The notes beneath the pieces are model-generated. The model worked only from the letters and a program-made list of their open reading frames with translations. It did no database searches and was not told the DNA's origin. Of a stretch of 64,000 bases of DNA, positions 24,479 through 34,918 are shown one piece after another. Within the stretch, counting starts at the first letter, position 1. Each line of letters opens with the position of its first letter. Made by a program: the position numbers and the translations under genes. Origin of the DNA: Membranipora membranacea (lineage: Eukaryota; Bryozoa; Gymnolaemata; Cheilostomatida; Membraniporidae). The DNA lies in the NCBI GenBank assembly GCA_914767715.1, contig OU612065.1, positions 10,106,001 to 10,170,000 on the forward strand, read 5' to 3'.

Positions 24479-25573
24479 GTAGGTAAAGAGGATAATCTTG
24501 TTTCACTGAGTATTAATTAGTCTGTTAGTCTGATATATATCGTATCACTCTTGGCTAAACAGTCAGAATGGTAATGCTAGACATCATATAATTGGAGAAT
24601 TAACAATTGTGTTGTTTTGAAAGTGACTTTCGTAGCTGCCTATCATGACGAATCGTGGACATTCTACTCCTCTAGTTGTATCGATTTGCTCTATTATTTA
24701 TCTTTTTAATATGTTCTCATCATTGTTTGTACGCAGAAGGTACTTTCAATTCTGAGTGTGATCTCAGGTTTGCACTGCTCCGCATGAAAACTGGAGGCCC
24801 AGTAACAACAGAATCATCAGCATCCTACTATAACCTTTTGCCATCATTACGGATTTGAGCGAACAATGGAATGTTAAAATTTCAATGATTAACTTTTTTG
24901 ACACAGACAAGCTAAGTTGACATGAGAGTGATCCTCACCCACAATTCCAGTTTGGTGTCATGGCATAGACATACATTGTCCTAGATCTGAACTTATACAT
25001 GCAACATGTCAACTGGGCTGTTGTTTCAACCTTCAGTTGTAGTCCAAACAGATCATGGCATCATAAAATGGTGCGCAATGACCCGATCTTTATGTAATAA
25101 TATGTCATGTTGCTTGTTATTGCCCTGTAGTATTATCAAAGATATTATATTGGTATTAAAGTCTCTTTGATGATGCACTTAGCTCATTTATGACCCTATA
25201 GAGACGGTGTGCTTAGTGGGTATCGTTTATTGGTGTGTACCTTGTTTATGTTATATTGGACATAACGATGTATTATCAATAGCCTCCCAGTATTAGTATT
25301 ATCAAAATAATGTCAAGGACTTATGTGGGCGTGCTCAAAGATAAAGGAAGTATTGGGTTTGAGTTGCATTGTAATCAGAGACTATAGTCTCTGTTGTAAT
25401 TATAAGTTGACTGTAGTTTCCCTTTACACTGGAAGGAGGCAGTGAGTCTGAGTCATTATTGGAAAACCAGCTGGGGATTTTCTGTTTTTGTCAATTCTTT
25501 GATTCATTGGAGAGAGAAGGAAACTGTTGACTGATAAGAAGGGACTTCTGATCTCAACTAATTGCCTCGCTTG
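24479..25573. other. Spacer between two Rab32-like first exons
   Basis: No complete exon is supported. A frame near 24735-24800 after an acceptor-like GTACGCAG reads LRFALLRMKTGG, faintly like the VDFALKHL exon, but it has no donor and the match is too weak to call. The segment from about 25330 onward aligns with the 5' flanks of the downstream copies (30110-30290), marking the duplication unit. Confidence 0.4.
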
Positions 25574-25579
25574 TATAGG
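25574..25579 (+). promoter_or_regulatory. TATA-like element of the intact Rab32-like gene
   Basis: TATAGG lies 73 bases upstream of the ATG. The aligned positions in the two downstream copies read TATAAAG (30307) and TATAAAGG (34911), each about 75 bases before its ATG. Conservation of position across the duplicates supports a core promoter; this copy has the weakest match. Confidence 0.5.
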
Positions 25580-25646
25580 AACTGTTTGGCCGCTTTGAGC
25601 AGTCTGTTACCTCAAAGATCTCAGCTAACACTCTTACCATATAACT

Positions 25647-28600
25647 ATGGATTTTGATGATGAGGACTCGGGATATAAGATTCTAATAATCGGACCTCCA
25701 AAAGCTGGCAAAACAACTTACATCACCAGATATGTTCACGGGCACTACTTTGCAAATGAGGCTTATAAAGAAACCATCGGCGGTTAGTTCTACTGTGTTG
25801 CACTCGGTCAATATGACTGAAATTCCAGCAGTTGAAGTGTGTCTTTGGCATCCGATCGGTTCCAGGTTGTTTCGAATGGTAGACACAGCTATTTTGGCTA
25901 AAAATGAAAAGTGTAAGAGTGTAAGTACGTAGAATTTCCATTGGCACACGACTGTTACTCTGTACTCTGTTTTAGTTGACTTTGCTCTGAAGCACTTAGA
26001 TATGGATGATGGGAGGCATGTCACATTACAGCTCTGGGATATTGCAGGTAAGAATGCTGAAGGTGGAAGATTCTCTCGTTGTGGAGTTGTTGTCATACTG
26101 AATTGTTTTTAACAATGGAACAAATATAAATAAATCATTTGGTCTGTTTGGGAAAACCCGAGGGCTGCTATCGGGCCCACTCATTTTATAATATACTACT
26201 GGATAAACTTGTCTCATGTTTTTGGTAAATATCTAGCCAAATTTCGAGCTGATAGTTGTATCGGGTACTCTGCACTCCATTTAGGTGTGGCTTAGGCATC
26301 AAAGTAAAGCCTCCAAGATGGAATCCGAACTGTGATTTCACTGTTGTTTTGATCTTCCAATTTACCATATCTTGTTGTGATTGATAGGCCAGGAGCGAAC
26401 ACAGACAATGAATAGAATGTATTACCAGGATGCACATGCTTGTGTTATCATGTTCGATATTACATATGAGAAATCTCTCGATATCTGCCTAAAATGGAAG
26501 AAAGATTTAGACAGCAAGTGTACGCTGGACAATGGGGATCCAATCCCGTGCATTCTATTGGCAAACAAGGTTTGTATCAATTTTGTTTACTGACTGATTG
26601 AAGGTGAAAGGTGTCTGTCTATTACATTACTTTGTTGACAGACACTTTTCATATCGTTTGAGCATAACTTCAATTCACAAACCTTGAACTTAGACCAGAG
26701 CGATTTTTCTTTGTTACCAATGCTGTCGTGTGATCCAGTTTAATAGGCTCCTAGAACTATAATTGTCAGCCCCTTTCTCCACAAGCTGACTAACCTGATG
26801 ACCTGACAACATATGATGTTTCATGACACAATTATCAAGTGTATCATCACTACATTCCTAACCATAAATATAAGATATAACTTTACCCACTGTTCACCAG
26901 TTTATCCTTAGCCCCAAAGATAAGAGAGGTCAACACAAACTGGCCAGTTTAACGATAACCCCAATGAAGACTGCCAAGCAATGATTTATCATAGTATGAC
27001 ACAAATGATGAGGATTAGCAAGCATCAAAACTTTACCATCAATTTAAATTGCTTACATATCTTCAGACCAATCTCAAGTAATATTTTTACCGATCCTATT
27101 CTTAGAATAGTTACGTTGTCGTGATGTGACTGATAGATAAATGGAATGTGATCACATGATCAGCTGCTGTCCAGCCAAAACATTATTATTACAGGCTAGT
27201 GAAGGGTTGATTAATAGATAGTAGTGTATTAAGGGTAGTAGCATTTCATTGTCCTCGCCCATAGCAAAGATACTAAATACTTCCACTTCATAAACTGAGG
27301 TCCACTATGACAAATATTTAACATTTAAGGTACACAAAGGGAGGGGGAGTAGTTCTCCACAGCCATATCCAAGTGTTCTCCTATGGGTCCTCTGCAATCT
27401 TCAAATCCACTTATCATTCTACTGGCTTCTGCTGGAATATAGCATTCAGTTTCCAAAGGGACCATCTCCACCTTGGAAAGCAAAACAGATGGTTGGACCT
27501 TGGGAAAAACTGATATGGCAGTGAAAATACACATTCCTTAGCAATTTACTATATCTTAATAATGATTTTGATCATTTTTGACACCAAATTGGCACTGAGA
27601 CTGAGCTGATCATGTGCATAAATCTGACCTTGTGTCTTAGCTCAAATATTTGCACATGCCTCGCTGCAGGTCTGCATGTTCTGGGTTGGTCGACTCTTAT
27701 TTAGCACAGAGGGAGGTCATCAGGTTTTTCACACATGTGTGCTGTTGGTGTATTGACTGAGACTTTTCTCTTTGAGTTTTTCACATAAGACTTGCCTGCT
27801 TCTTGTATGGCCAGCGATTTGCATCACTTTTTCGACTATTTTAGATTGACTTAACAAACAAAAGGAAGTACACTAGTGAAGAAATAAGGCAGTTTGCTGA
27901 GGAAAATAATTTCCTACATTACATGGAGACATCAGTGAAAACAAATTTGAATGTTGAGGAGTCAATGAGGTAAGAATTTGTCATTTTACCCAAACTTGAC
28001 CTTACGTTAGTCAACTTCGAAAATAAGGTTTCCAATTCAAAGTCACTCAATAGTCAAAATAGAAATACAACAAAATATTGCTTCGATTCTTTGTGCCAAG
28101 GTAAGATCACTCCAAATTATACCCTAATTCAGTCACATGGTAATTGATTCCTTGGCAGGTCAATAAACTAGTGGTGGGAAAATGCATAATTATTTTTTGT
28201 TTTAACAAGAATGCTGGAAATACAATCAACCTGTCATACAAATCTCTCCATATGAAGGTCTAGATAACTGGTAAAAAATGTTCTGCTTCTTCCCACCATA
28301 ATAACCTTATCTCAAAGGCCTCTTTTTGCAAGAAGGGGCATATATTGGAGAAAAGTTGTCTTGGTTTGGAATGGCCTAGTTTAGTCATATTTAGTCTTAC
28401 TAGCTTGTTGATATACTGCGGTCAGTTAAAATTTACCAGTTGTACAAGAAGGATATATTTTATATAACCTCTGCATTTGGGTTTTGAAGTACAATTACCC
28501 ACAACTATTACTCTCTTCTGCGTTACATCATACATCTTTGGTTTAAATCATAATCTCTCTCTAAATGACAAAAGGGAAACCCATTCTTAGGACTTAAAAT

Positions 28601-28994
28601 TTGAGGTCCTGACTAATAATCCGCCTAGATTAACAAAAACTATTGTTGATGAAAGCAGGTAGAGTGGGAGGTATATCCAGCCCTGCCTGATCAAAGTACT
28701 TGTGTCATGTTATCAGAGTTATGTATCCCTGTAGAAATAATGAGAATTTCAGTATTTTTAGCATGAATCAGATGTGAGAGTCAACAAAAAGTTCATACAT
28801 TTGTACATATGCTTTCACATCATCTGGTAGAGTAAACAAACAGACAGACATTTGTTTATTATAGATACCTGGTGGACAATCTTCTAACACATGAAGACCT
28901 ACCAAGAGCTAGGAGAAAAAACAGTGATACGATCAATCTGCCTTCAGGACAGACTCCACCTCCTCCAGAGCCTAACAAGAGTAAATGCTGTTGA
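25647..28994 (+). CDS. RAB32-like: Rab32/Rab38-like small GTPase, intact copy
   Basis: Five exons: 25647-25782, 25976-26047, 26388-26569, 27845-27969, 28865-28994; phases agree and give 214 residues. All five G motifs are visible: GPPKAGKT (P-loop, residues 16-23), the ETIG switch I threonine, WDIAGQE (catalytic Gln), LLANKIDL (NKxD) and METSVK (G5). VDFALKHL, WDIAGQ and the block LKWKKDLDSK...NGDPIP are signatures of the Rab32/38/29 group, which directs traffic to lysosome-related organelles and binds VARP-type effectors. The C-terminus is a Ser/Pro-rich linker ending KSKCC, a double-cysteine site for geranylgeranylation. The P-loop is unusual in having Pro-Pro where vertebrate Rab32 has other residues. 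The gene has its own TATA-like element and is followed by two decayed duplicates. Confidence 0.92.
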
Positions 28995-30306
28995 TTCAAT
29001 ACAGCTGAGCGCTTCATAAACTTGTTATAGCCTCTGATGCCAGGTTGACAAAGATGCAACTATAACTTTACGGTGCTAACTGTCAAATATATCATGTGTT
29101 GGTAACGTGCGGCAAAATTGTCCTTGTCCGCTGCTGGAACTATGACTGGCTAAGCTTATAGCGAGAGAAAGGATTACCACTTAATGCCTTCTAATATTTT
29201 ACTAACACATGAATACAAAATGTAACTGCTCAAATTTTTTACAGTTCTACATATCCCCTCAAGATTCCACTAACAGAACACTTTGTGCACAAATTCATAT
29301 TTTATTGATGATCCATATAGGCATGTCAAATACACCATGAAACATATTCTCTTTTTTTAGCATCATCTCAGCGGCCCCAAAAACAACAAAAATGGGGCCG
29401 CTGAGCTGAGGCTCCTTTTTTTTCTGTGTGGCTCATACAGTATGATTGAATCGGCTCAGCCATCTAAACTTACACATTTTGTTTGCTGAGCTCTTACTTT
29501 TGCCTTTCTTTTCATTCTATGTCCATCTTCAAGGATAGACAGTTGAGTTTATTCAATCCAAAATCAACTGAGGGCCCCTGTTGCTGGTTTTGAACTTACT
29601 AACTTTGACCAAATAAACTCTTGTTTATGTATATACATTACAATAACTTTATTAATGAAGATATATATTGCAATATATTTTAAGGATTAAAAGTGCATGG
29701 AATCAGTGGTACTAATTCATTTGAGAGTTACCTGCTCCTCAGGACAGAAAAGACAACTTCATATAATTATGTTAGCAACAGGGTTTCTGATGCTACCCAG
29801 TCATTACATTCTGTGAGGCTTGCAAGGGTATGCATCACAGACAGCAATGTAAGTTCATATCTCTTTTATGTACTCAAGGTTTTCCCTTTTAGAATCAATT
29901 CACAACATTGCAAAAAGGATCATAAATGATTTATTGATGAGCTGTAGTATCTATTCACAGGTATTTGGTTACATTACATTATAATGATGTTATTCATAAA
30001 CACTTCAAACTCTAAGTGTATATGCTTATAATTGCTGTGTCCGAGGAAACACTTCATGCTGCTGCCTGCTCACAAAGTGATTGTTGGAAAGAAAGATTAA
30101 AAAATCGCGGTGCAAAGATAGAGAAAGTATTGGGTTTGATCAGCTGCATTGGAATTATACAGTAGTTTCCCTTGTCATTGTTGGAAAACCAGCCAGGTAT
30201 TTCCTGTTTTTTATCTATTAACTTTCTCTGAACCACCAATGAGAGAAGGACACTGTTGACTGACAATGAGGCACATGATACTCTCATCTCAGCTGTTTGA
30301 CTCGCT
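28995..30306. other. 3' flank of the intact Rab32-like gene and duplication junction
   Basis: The 3'UTR and flank include AATAAA-type hexamers (near 29612) and a GC-rich hairpin at 29367-29405. The sequence from about 29040 to 29990 aligns with the flank of the next copy (33885-34760). The CTGCCTGCTCACAAAG block at about 30060 recurs at 34796 and, more diverged, at 40693, and so marks the boundary between duplication units. Confidence 0.6.
29367..29405 (+). repeat. GC-rich hairpin followed by a T-run
   Basis: CTCAGCGGCCCC and GGGGCCGCTGAG are exact complements flanking a 15-base A-rich loop, followed within 15 bases by a run of T. The same structure, with a 10-bp stem, recurs at 34149-34187 behind the next copy, but it is absent from the aligned position of the third copy (about 39975). 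Confidence 0.85.
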
Positions 30307-30313
30307 TATAAAG
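30307..30313 (+). promoter_or_regulatory. TATA box of the second Rab32-like copy
   Basis: TATAAAG, 77 bases before the ATG at 30384, is aligned with a TATA-like element in the intact copy and with TATAAAGG in the third copy. Confidence 0.55.
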
Positions 30314-32339
30314 AAACTGCCGTGTCAATTAATTGATTTTGAGCAGTCTGTTATCGCAAGGCTTACATTCTTACTATATAACTATGGATTTTGAGGATGA
30401 TGACTCAGGATATAAGATTTTAATAATCGGACCTCCGAATGCTGGCAAAACGATCTACATCACCAGATACGTTCATGAGGAATACTTTGCCAATGAAGCC
30501 TATAAAAAAACCATTGGCGGTTAGTTCTTGTGTGGTGCACACAATATAAGATGAGATTTCCACCAGACGCAGCGTGTTTATGTTCCAGTTTGTTTGGTGT
30601 TTAAAGGCATCTGTTCTGTTCCAGGTGGTTTCGAATGGTAGACATCGCTGATTTGAGTAAAAAGTAAAATTATTGTTAAGTTTAGGTAGATATATTCATT
30701 TTTCATTGATTGGCACATGACTGATACTGTGTACTCTGTTTTAGTTGACTTTGCTCTTAAGCACTTAGATATGGATGATGGGAGGCATGTTACATTACAG
30801 CTCTGGGATATCGCAGGTAAGAACGCTGAAGGTGGAAGATTCTCTCGGTGTGGAGTTGTTGTCATACGGGCCTCTTTACCAAAGACATGTTGCCTGTCAT
30901 GGAAAACATGAAGGCTGCTAATGGACAAACTGAAGCTAGAGCTTGCCTCAAACTTGTTCTACTGGATAACCAAGGAACTCTTTGAAAAACCTTGTTCCAT
31001 GGTTTTAGTAAATATGTAGCCTGCTTTTTGGATGAAGGTGGTACTCCGTGACCCAGTTTCGTTATTGCTGAGTTGCTAAGGCCTCATAGAAATTCCTAGA
31101 TGGAGTCCTAACAGTGGTGCTCCTGTTTTTATACAAATTTTATCTTCCGATCAACCATTTTATGTTATGATTGATAGGCGAGGAACGAACACAGATGATG
31201 AATAGACTGTACTACCAAGGTGCTCATGCTTGTGTTATCATGTTTGATATTACATATGAGAAATCTCTTGGTATCTGTATCAGTATTGTTCACTGACTGG
31301 GCATGAAGTAGTTATGGAAGGTGACTGCTATTCCGTTATAATTACTCTGCTGACAGACACAGTTCATATCAGCTGAGCATGAATTCAATTCACAAACGTT
31401 GAACTCCAACCAGACAAAGCTGCCACTCTTGTTACCAATCCTGTCGCGTCCTCTAGTTTACTACACTCTAAGAACCTTGTTATTGGGAAAAATATCTCAC
31501 TGACATTTGTGTCTATTATGTTAGATATTGTGAAATGAGAAAGGTGCCAAGCAAAAATGTCTTGGGAAAGGGCCTTTTATGGATGTGCTCGCCTGCATCC
31601 TGGGCTATTAAGTTACTATATGTACTTAAACTTAGTCTTGCGGCTATTTTTTTTTTTCAAAACAAAAAAAGTAGTGTTAACAAGACTAGATTAAACTGAT
31701 GACATGACAACATATGATGTATCATCACACCATCGGGTGTTTCATCACTTCATCATCAAAAATATGGTACACAACTTAACCCGCTGTTCATCAGTTTATC
31801 ATCAGCCCTAAGATAAGAGAGGTTACCACAGACGGCCAGTTAAAAAATGACCCTGATTTAGCCGGCCATGCAATGATTTATCACGTATGACACAAATGAT
31901 GAGGATAAGAAAGCATCAAAATTCAAAAATTCAAAATTTGAATAGCTCAAGATAAATCTTTTTCTTGAAATAGATAAATAGATAGAAAAATTGAATGTGA
32001 TCGATCACATGGCCAGCTGCTGTCCAGGCAAGACGTTAATGCTACAGGCTAGTGAAGGGTTTATTGATAGATAGAAATGTACAAAGGGTAGCAGCTCTTC
32101 ATTGTCCTTGCACATAATAAACCCCAGGTCCATGATCACAAAAATGTAACATTCAAAGTATGCAAAGTTAGGGGGTGGTTCTTCACAGTCACACCCAAGG
32201 TATTCTTTTGGAGGACCTCTGCAGTCTTTAAATCCTCTTATCATTATGCTGTCTTTGTAGATAGCATGAATTTTTTAAAGGGACCATCACCATGTTATCA
32301 TGTGAATTATGAGGTCAGCCTAGATCGAACTGAGTTGTC

Positions 32340-32530
32340 ACCTCTTGGCTCGCCCTCGAAAAATGCATCCATTCCCATGGATCAATGAACTCCCTCTTCC
32401 TGAGAGGAAGTTCATTGCATGGATAGAGCTGAGAAAAAACATGAAAAGAATCTGTCGCCACCAGAACTTAAACCTCTTGCGACAGAGTCTTTGATGCTAA
32501 CTGCTCAGCCACACTGGCTAGCCAATGAAC
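32340..32530 (-). mobile_element. Degenerate tRNA-derived SINE, family 2 (copy 2)
   Basis: On the minus strand, TGGCTGAGCAGTTAGCATC (A-box-like) and AGGTTTAAGTTC (B-box-like) are followed by CAGATTCTTTTCATGTTTTT and an ending with CATGGGAATGG, as in the copy near 16.5 kb. It lies in the intron before exon 4 of the second Rab32-like copy and is not seen at that place in the intact copy. Two further small hairpins flank it (AATGAACT...AGTTCATT near 32380; CTAGCC...GGCTAG near 32518). Confidence 0.65.
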
Positions 32531-33146
32531 TGTTCATTGGGCTAGCTGTAGTGTGAGCAGCTTAGTGCGAGCTGAACCTTCGGGCTCAGTACGAACCTGC
32601 AGGTGTTTCGATGGCTCAAAGAGCTATGAAAATAGCCTCAGGTTGACCTCAAAATTAACATGAAAACGCAGTACATGTCAACCTCAGGAAATCAACACTG
32701 TTTGTTAAATAAGGAATTTGATTATTTTTGACACCAAATTGTCACTAAGGTGATCATGTGAATAACTATGACATTTCGTCTTAGAAATTTACTCAAATGT
32801 TTTAATTCTGGTATGTTGACTGTTTATGGTAGCTTAGCTGTTCTGGGCTGGTCCAATCTACAGAGGGAGTTCTGGGCACAAGATTGCTATTAGTGAATGA
32901 ACAGAGCTTTTTTCTCGTCAAGTTTTTTACATGATATGTGACTGCTTCTTGAATGGCCAGTTATTTGCATTATTATTTACTATTTTAGAAAGAAAATACA
33001 TTAGTGAAGAAGGAAGACAGTTTGTTGAGGAAAATAATTTCCTAAATTACATGGAGACATCGGTCAAAGCAAACGTAAATGTTGAGGAGTCAATGAGGTA
33101 AGAGTTTTGTCATTTTACCCAAACTGAACCTTACGTTAGTCAACTC

Positions 33147-33278
33147 TGACGAATGACAGGCAGGGAAACACAGGCAGCTTCTGGTCTTCCTGACGAATGA
33201 CAGGCAGGGAAACACAGGCAGCTTCTGGTCTTCCTGACGAATGACAGGCAGGGAAACACATGCAGCTTCTGGTCTTCC
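33147..33278 (+). repeat. Three tandem copies of a 44-bp unit
   Basis: The unit starts TGACGAATGACAGGCAGGG and ends CTGGTCTTCC. Copies are 33147-33190, 33191-33234 and 33235-33278; only one base differs (CAGGCAG versus CATGCAG in the third). It lies in the intron after exon 4 of the second Rab32-like copy. The near identity indicates very recent amplification. There are no spacers, so this is a minisatellite. Confidence 0.95.
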
Positions 33279-33885
33279 TAGCACTTCACATTTTGACCTA
33301 AGTTTGAGGTCCTGGGCCGGGTCTTTCATTTAAAAACCGAAAAAAAATGGCAATATGATTGCTCACATGATGAGTGAGTAAGATCTGGCAACACATTGAA
33401 CTGGAATTGAAAGACCAACAGAGTGATAATTCTGAGCCATTTGATGGTGATAATCGCTTTAGCAAAGAATATCTGTTTGTAATTGAAAGCCAAGCCCCCT
33501 GTCTAATCCGCCTGGATTAACAATAACTATCATTGATAAAAGCAGGTAGAGTGAGAGGTATATCCAACTCTACCTGCTCAAAGTACTTGTGTCATTTTAT
33601 CTGAGCTATATCTATCCCTGTATACATAATGATTATTTCAGCTACGTTTGCCAGAATCGTGAGTGAGAGAGAACAAAAAGTTCATATTTTTGTTTCTTAG
33701 CATCTGGTAGAGTAAACAAAGAAGTATTTGTTTATTATAGATACCTGGTGGACAGTATTCTTACACTTGAAAACCTACCAAGAACCATGAGAAGAAATAG
33801 TGATACAATCATACTGAAATCAGGTCCGACACCATCTGATCCAGAATCTAACAAGAGTAAATGCTGTATCATGAAATATTTATAG

Positions 33886-34910
33886 CCTCTGATGCCAGGT
33901 TGACAAAGATGCCACTATAGCTTTACGGTTACTTGTCCTATGCTGGAACTATGGCTAAGCTTATAGTGAGAGAAAGGATGACCTCTTTCTTTATGCCTCA
34001 TAGTAAATAAAATTATAAATTTACAGTTCTACATATCCCCTCAAGATTCCACAAACATAAAACTTTGTTCACGATTTCATATTTGTATTGATGATTCATA
34101 TAGGCATGTCAAATACATCATGAAACAATTCTCTTTTTTTAACATTAACTCAGCGGCCCCAAAAACAACGAAAATGAGGCCGCTGAGGTGAGGCTTCTTT
34201 TTTTTTGTGGCTCTTACAGAATTATCGTCCATCTCATCAATCTAAACTTACACATTTTGTTTGCTGTGCTCTTACTTCTGCCTTACTTTTCATTATATGT
34301 CCGTCCTCAAGGATACAAAGAACTCAAGCGCTTCAAACAAACTCAGGGGCCCTGTTGCTGGTTTTCAACTTACTCCCTTTGACCAACCAAACTCTGCTTC
34401 TAGATATCTACATTATGATAACTTCACTAATGAAGATAGTCCTATCTTACAATGTTCTCTGGATTAAAGGCACACCCCTAAGATGTTACCCGAAGTTATT
34501 GGTACAAATTTATTTAAGAGTTATCTGCTCCTTAGAACAGATAAGACATCTTGGTAACATTTTTACAGCAACAGGGTTGCGGATGATATCTAGTTATTAC
34601 ATTTTGTGATGCTTGCAAGGGTATGCATCACAGTCACCAGTGCAAGTTTTTATCTCACCTTCTTCACGTCAATACTCCAGATCTTCCCTTCCGAATGAAT
34701 TCACATTCATTGTCAAGAAGCTGATGTATTTCACAAACCCCTCAAAGTCTAAGTGTATACGTTTCTAGTTGTTTCTGAGGCAATTTTTCATGGTGCTGCC
34801 TGCTCACAAAGTTATTGTTGGAAAGAAAGATTAAAATAAGGCATGATCTCAGGACACTGTTGATTGACAATGAGGCACATGATACTCTCAGCTCGGCTGT
34901 TTGACTTGTT
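33886..34910. other. 3' flank of the second Rab32-like copy
   Basis: Alignable with 29030-30290. A hairpin matching the one at 29.4 kb lies at 34149-34187. Overlapping short plus-strand frames at 34188-34609 are not conserved in the aligned flank and are not called. Confidence 0.55.
34149..34187 (+). repeat. GC-rich hairpin, second copy
   Basis: CTCAGCGGCC pairs with GGCCGCTGAG around an A-rich loop and is followed by a T-run. It is homologous to 29367-29405, with two stem positions changed (GGGG became GAGG). Confidence 0.85.
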
Positions 34911-34918
34911 TATAAAGG
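34911..34918 (+). promoter_or_regulatory. TATA box of the third Rab32-like copy
   Basis: TATAAAGG stands 75 bases before the ATG at 34986. It is kept although the downstream gene is broken. Confidence 0.5.

Larger units (their letters stand above)
30384..33885 (+). pseudogene. Second Rab32-like copy, truncated by an exon-3 deletion
   Basis: Exon 1 (30384-30519, P-loop GPPNAGKT) and exon 2 (30745-30816) are intact. Exon 3 (31178 onward) loses about 115 bases relative to the intact copy: it runs from ITYEKSLGIC straight into former intron sequence and stops at 31294-31296, so the LKWK block, NKxD and the splice donor are gone. The predicted product is 108 residues. The catalytic Gln after WDIAG is Glu. 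Exon 4 survives at 32999-33097 with a shifted acceptor and without its first codons; exon 5 is at 33741-33885. There the codon after Cys-Cys is no longer a stop, so the frame runs on for five residues (IMKYL). The promoter and exons 1 and 2 could still make a short, switch-containing protein, but loss of NKxD argues against a normal GTPase. Confidence 0.8.

Noticed and set aside
24735-24858. Relic of a VDFALK-type exon 2 for the isolated first exon
   Set aside because: Only the short FALL/RMKTGG resemblance and an acceptor-like site; no donor and no WDIAG.
25683-26096. Minus-strand gene of 137 codons
   Set aside because: Antisense shadow of Rab32-like exons 1 and 2; the same shadow recurs at 30578-30928 because the exons and introns are duplicated.
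33147-33278. CRISPR-like array
   Set aside because: Three head-to-tail units without spacers in an intron of an animal gene; a minisatellite.
34188-34609. Overlapping plus-strand frames of 64-134 codons
   Set aside because: They lie in a 3' flank that aligns with 29.4-29.9 kb, where these frames are not conserved; no splice or family support.
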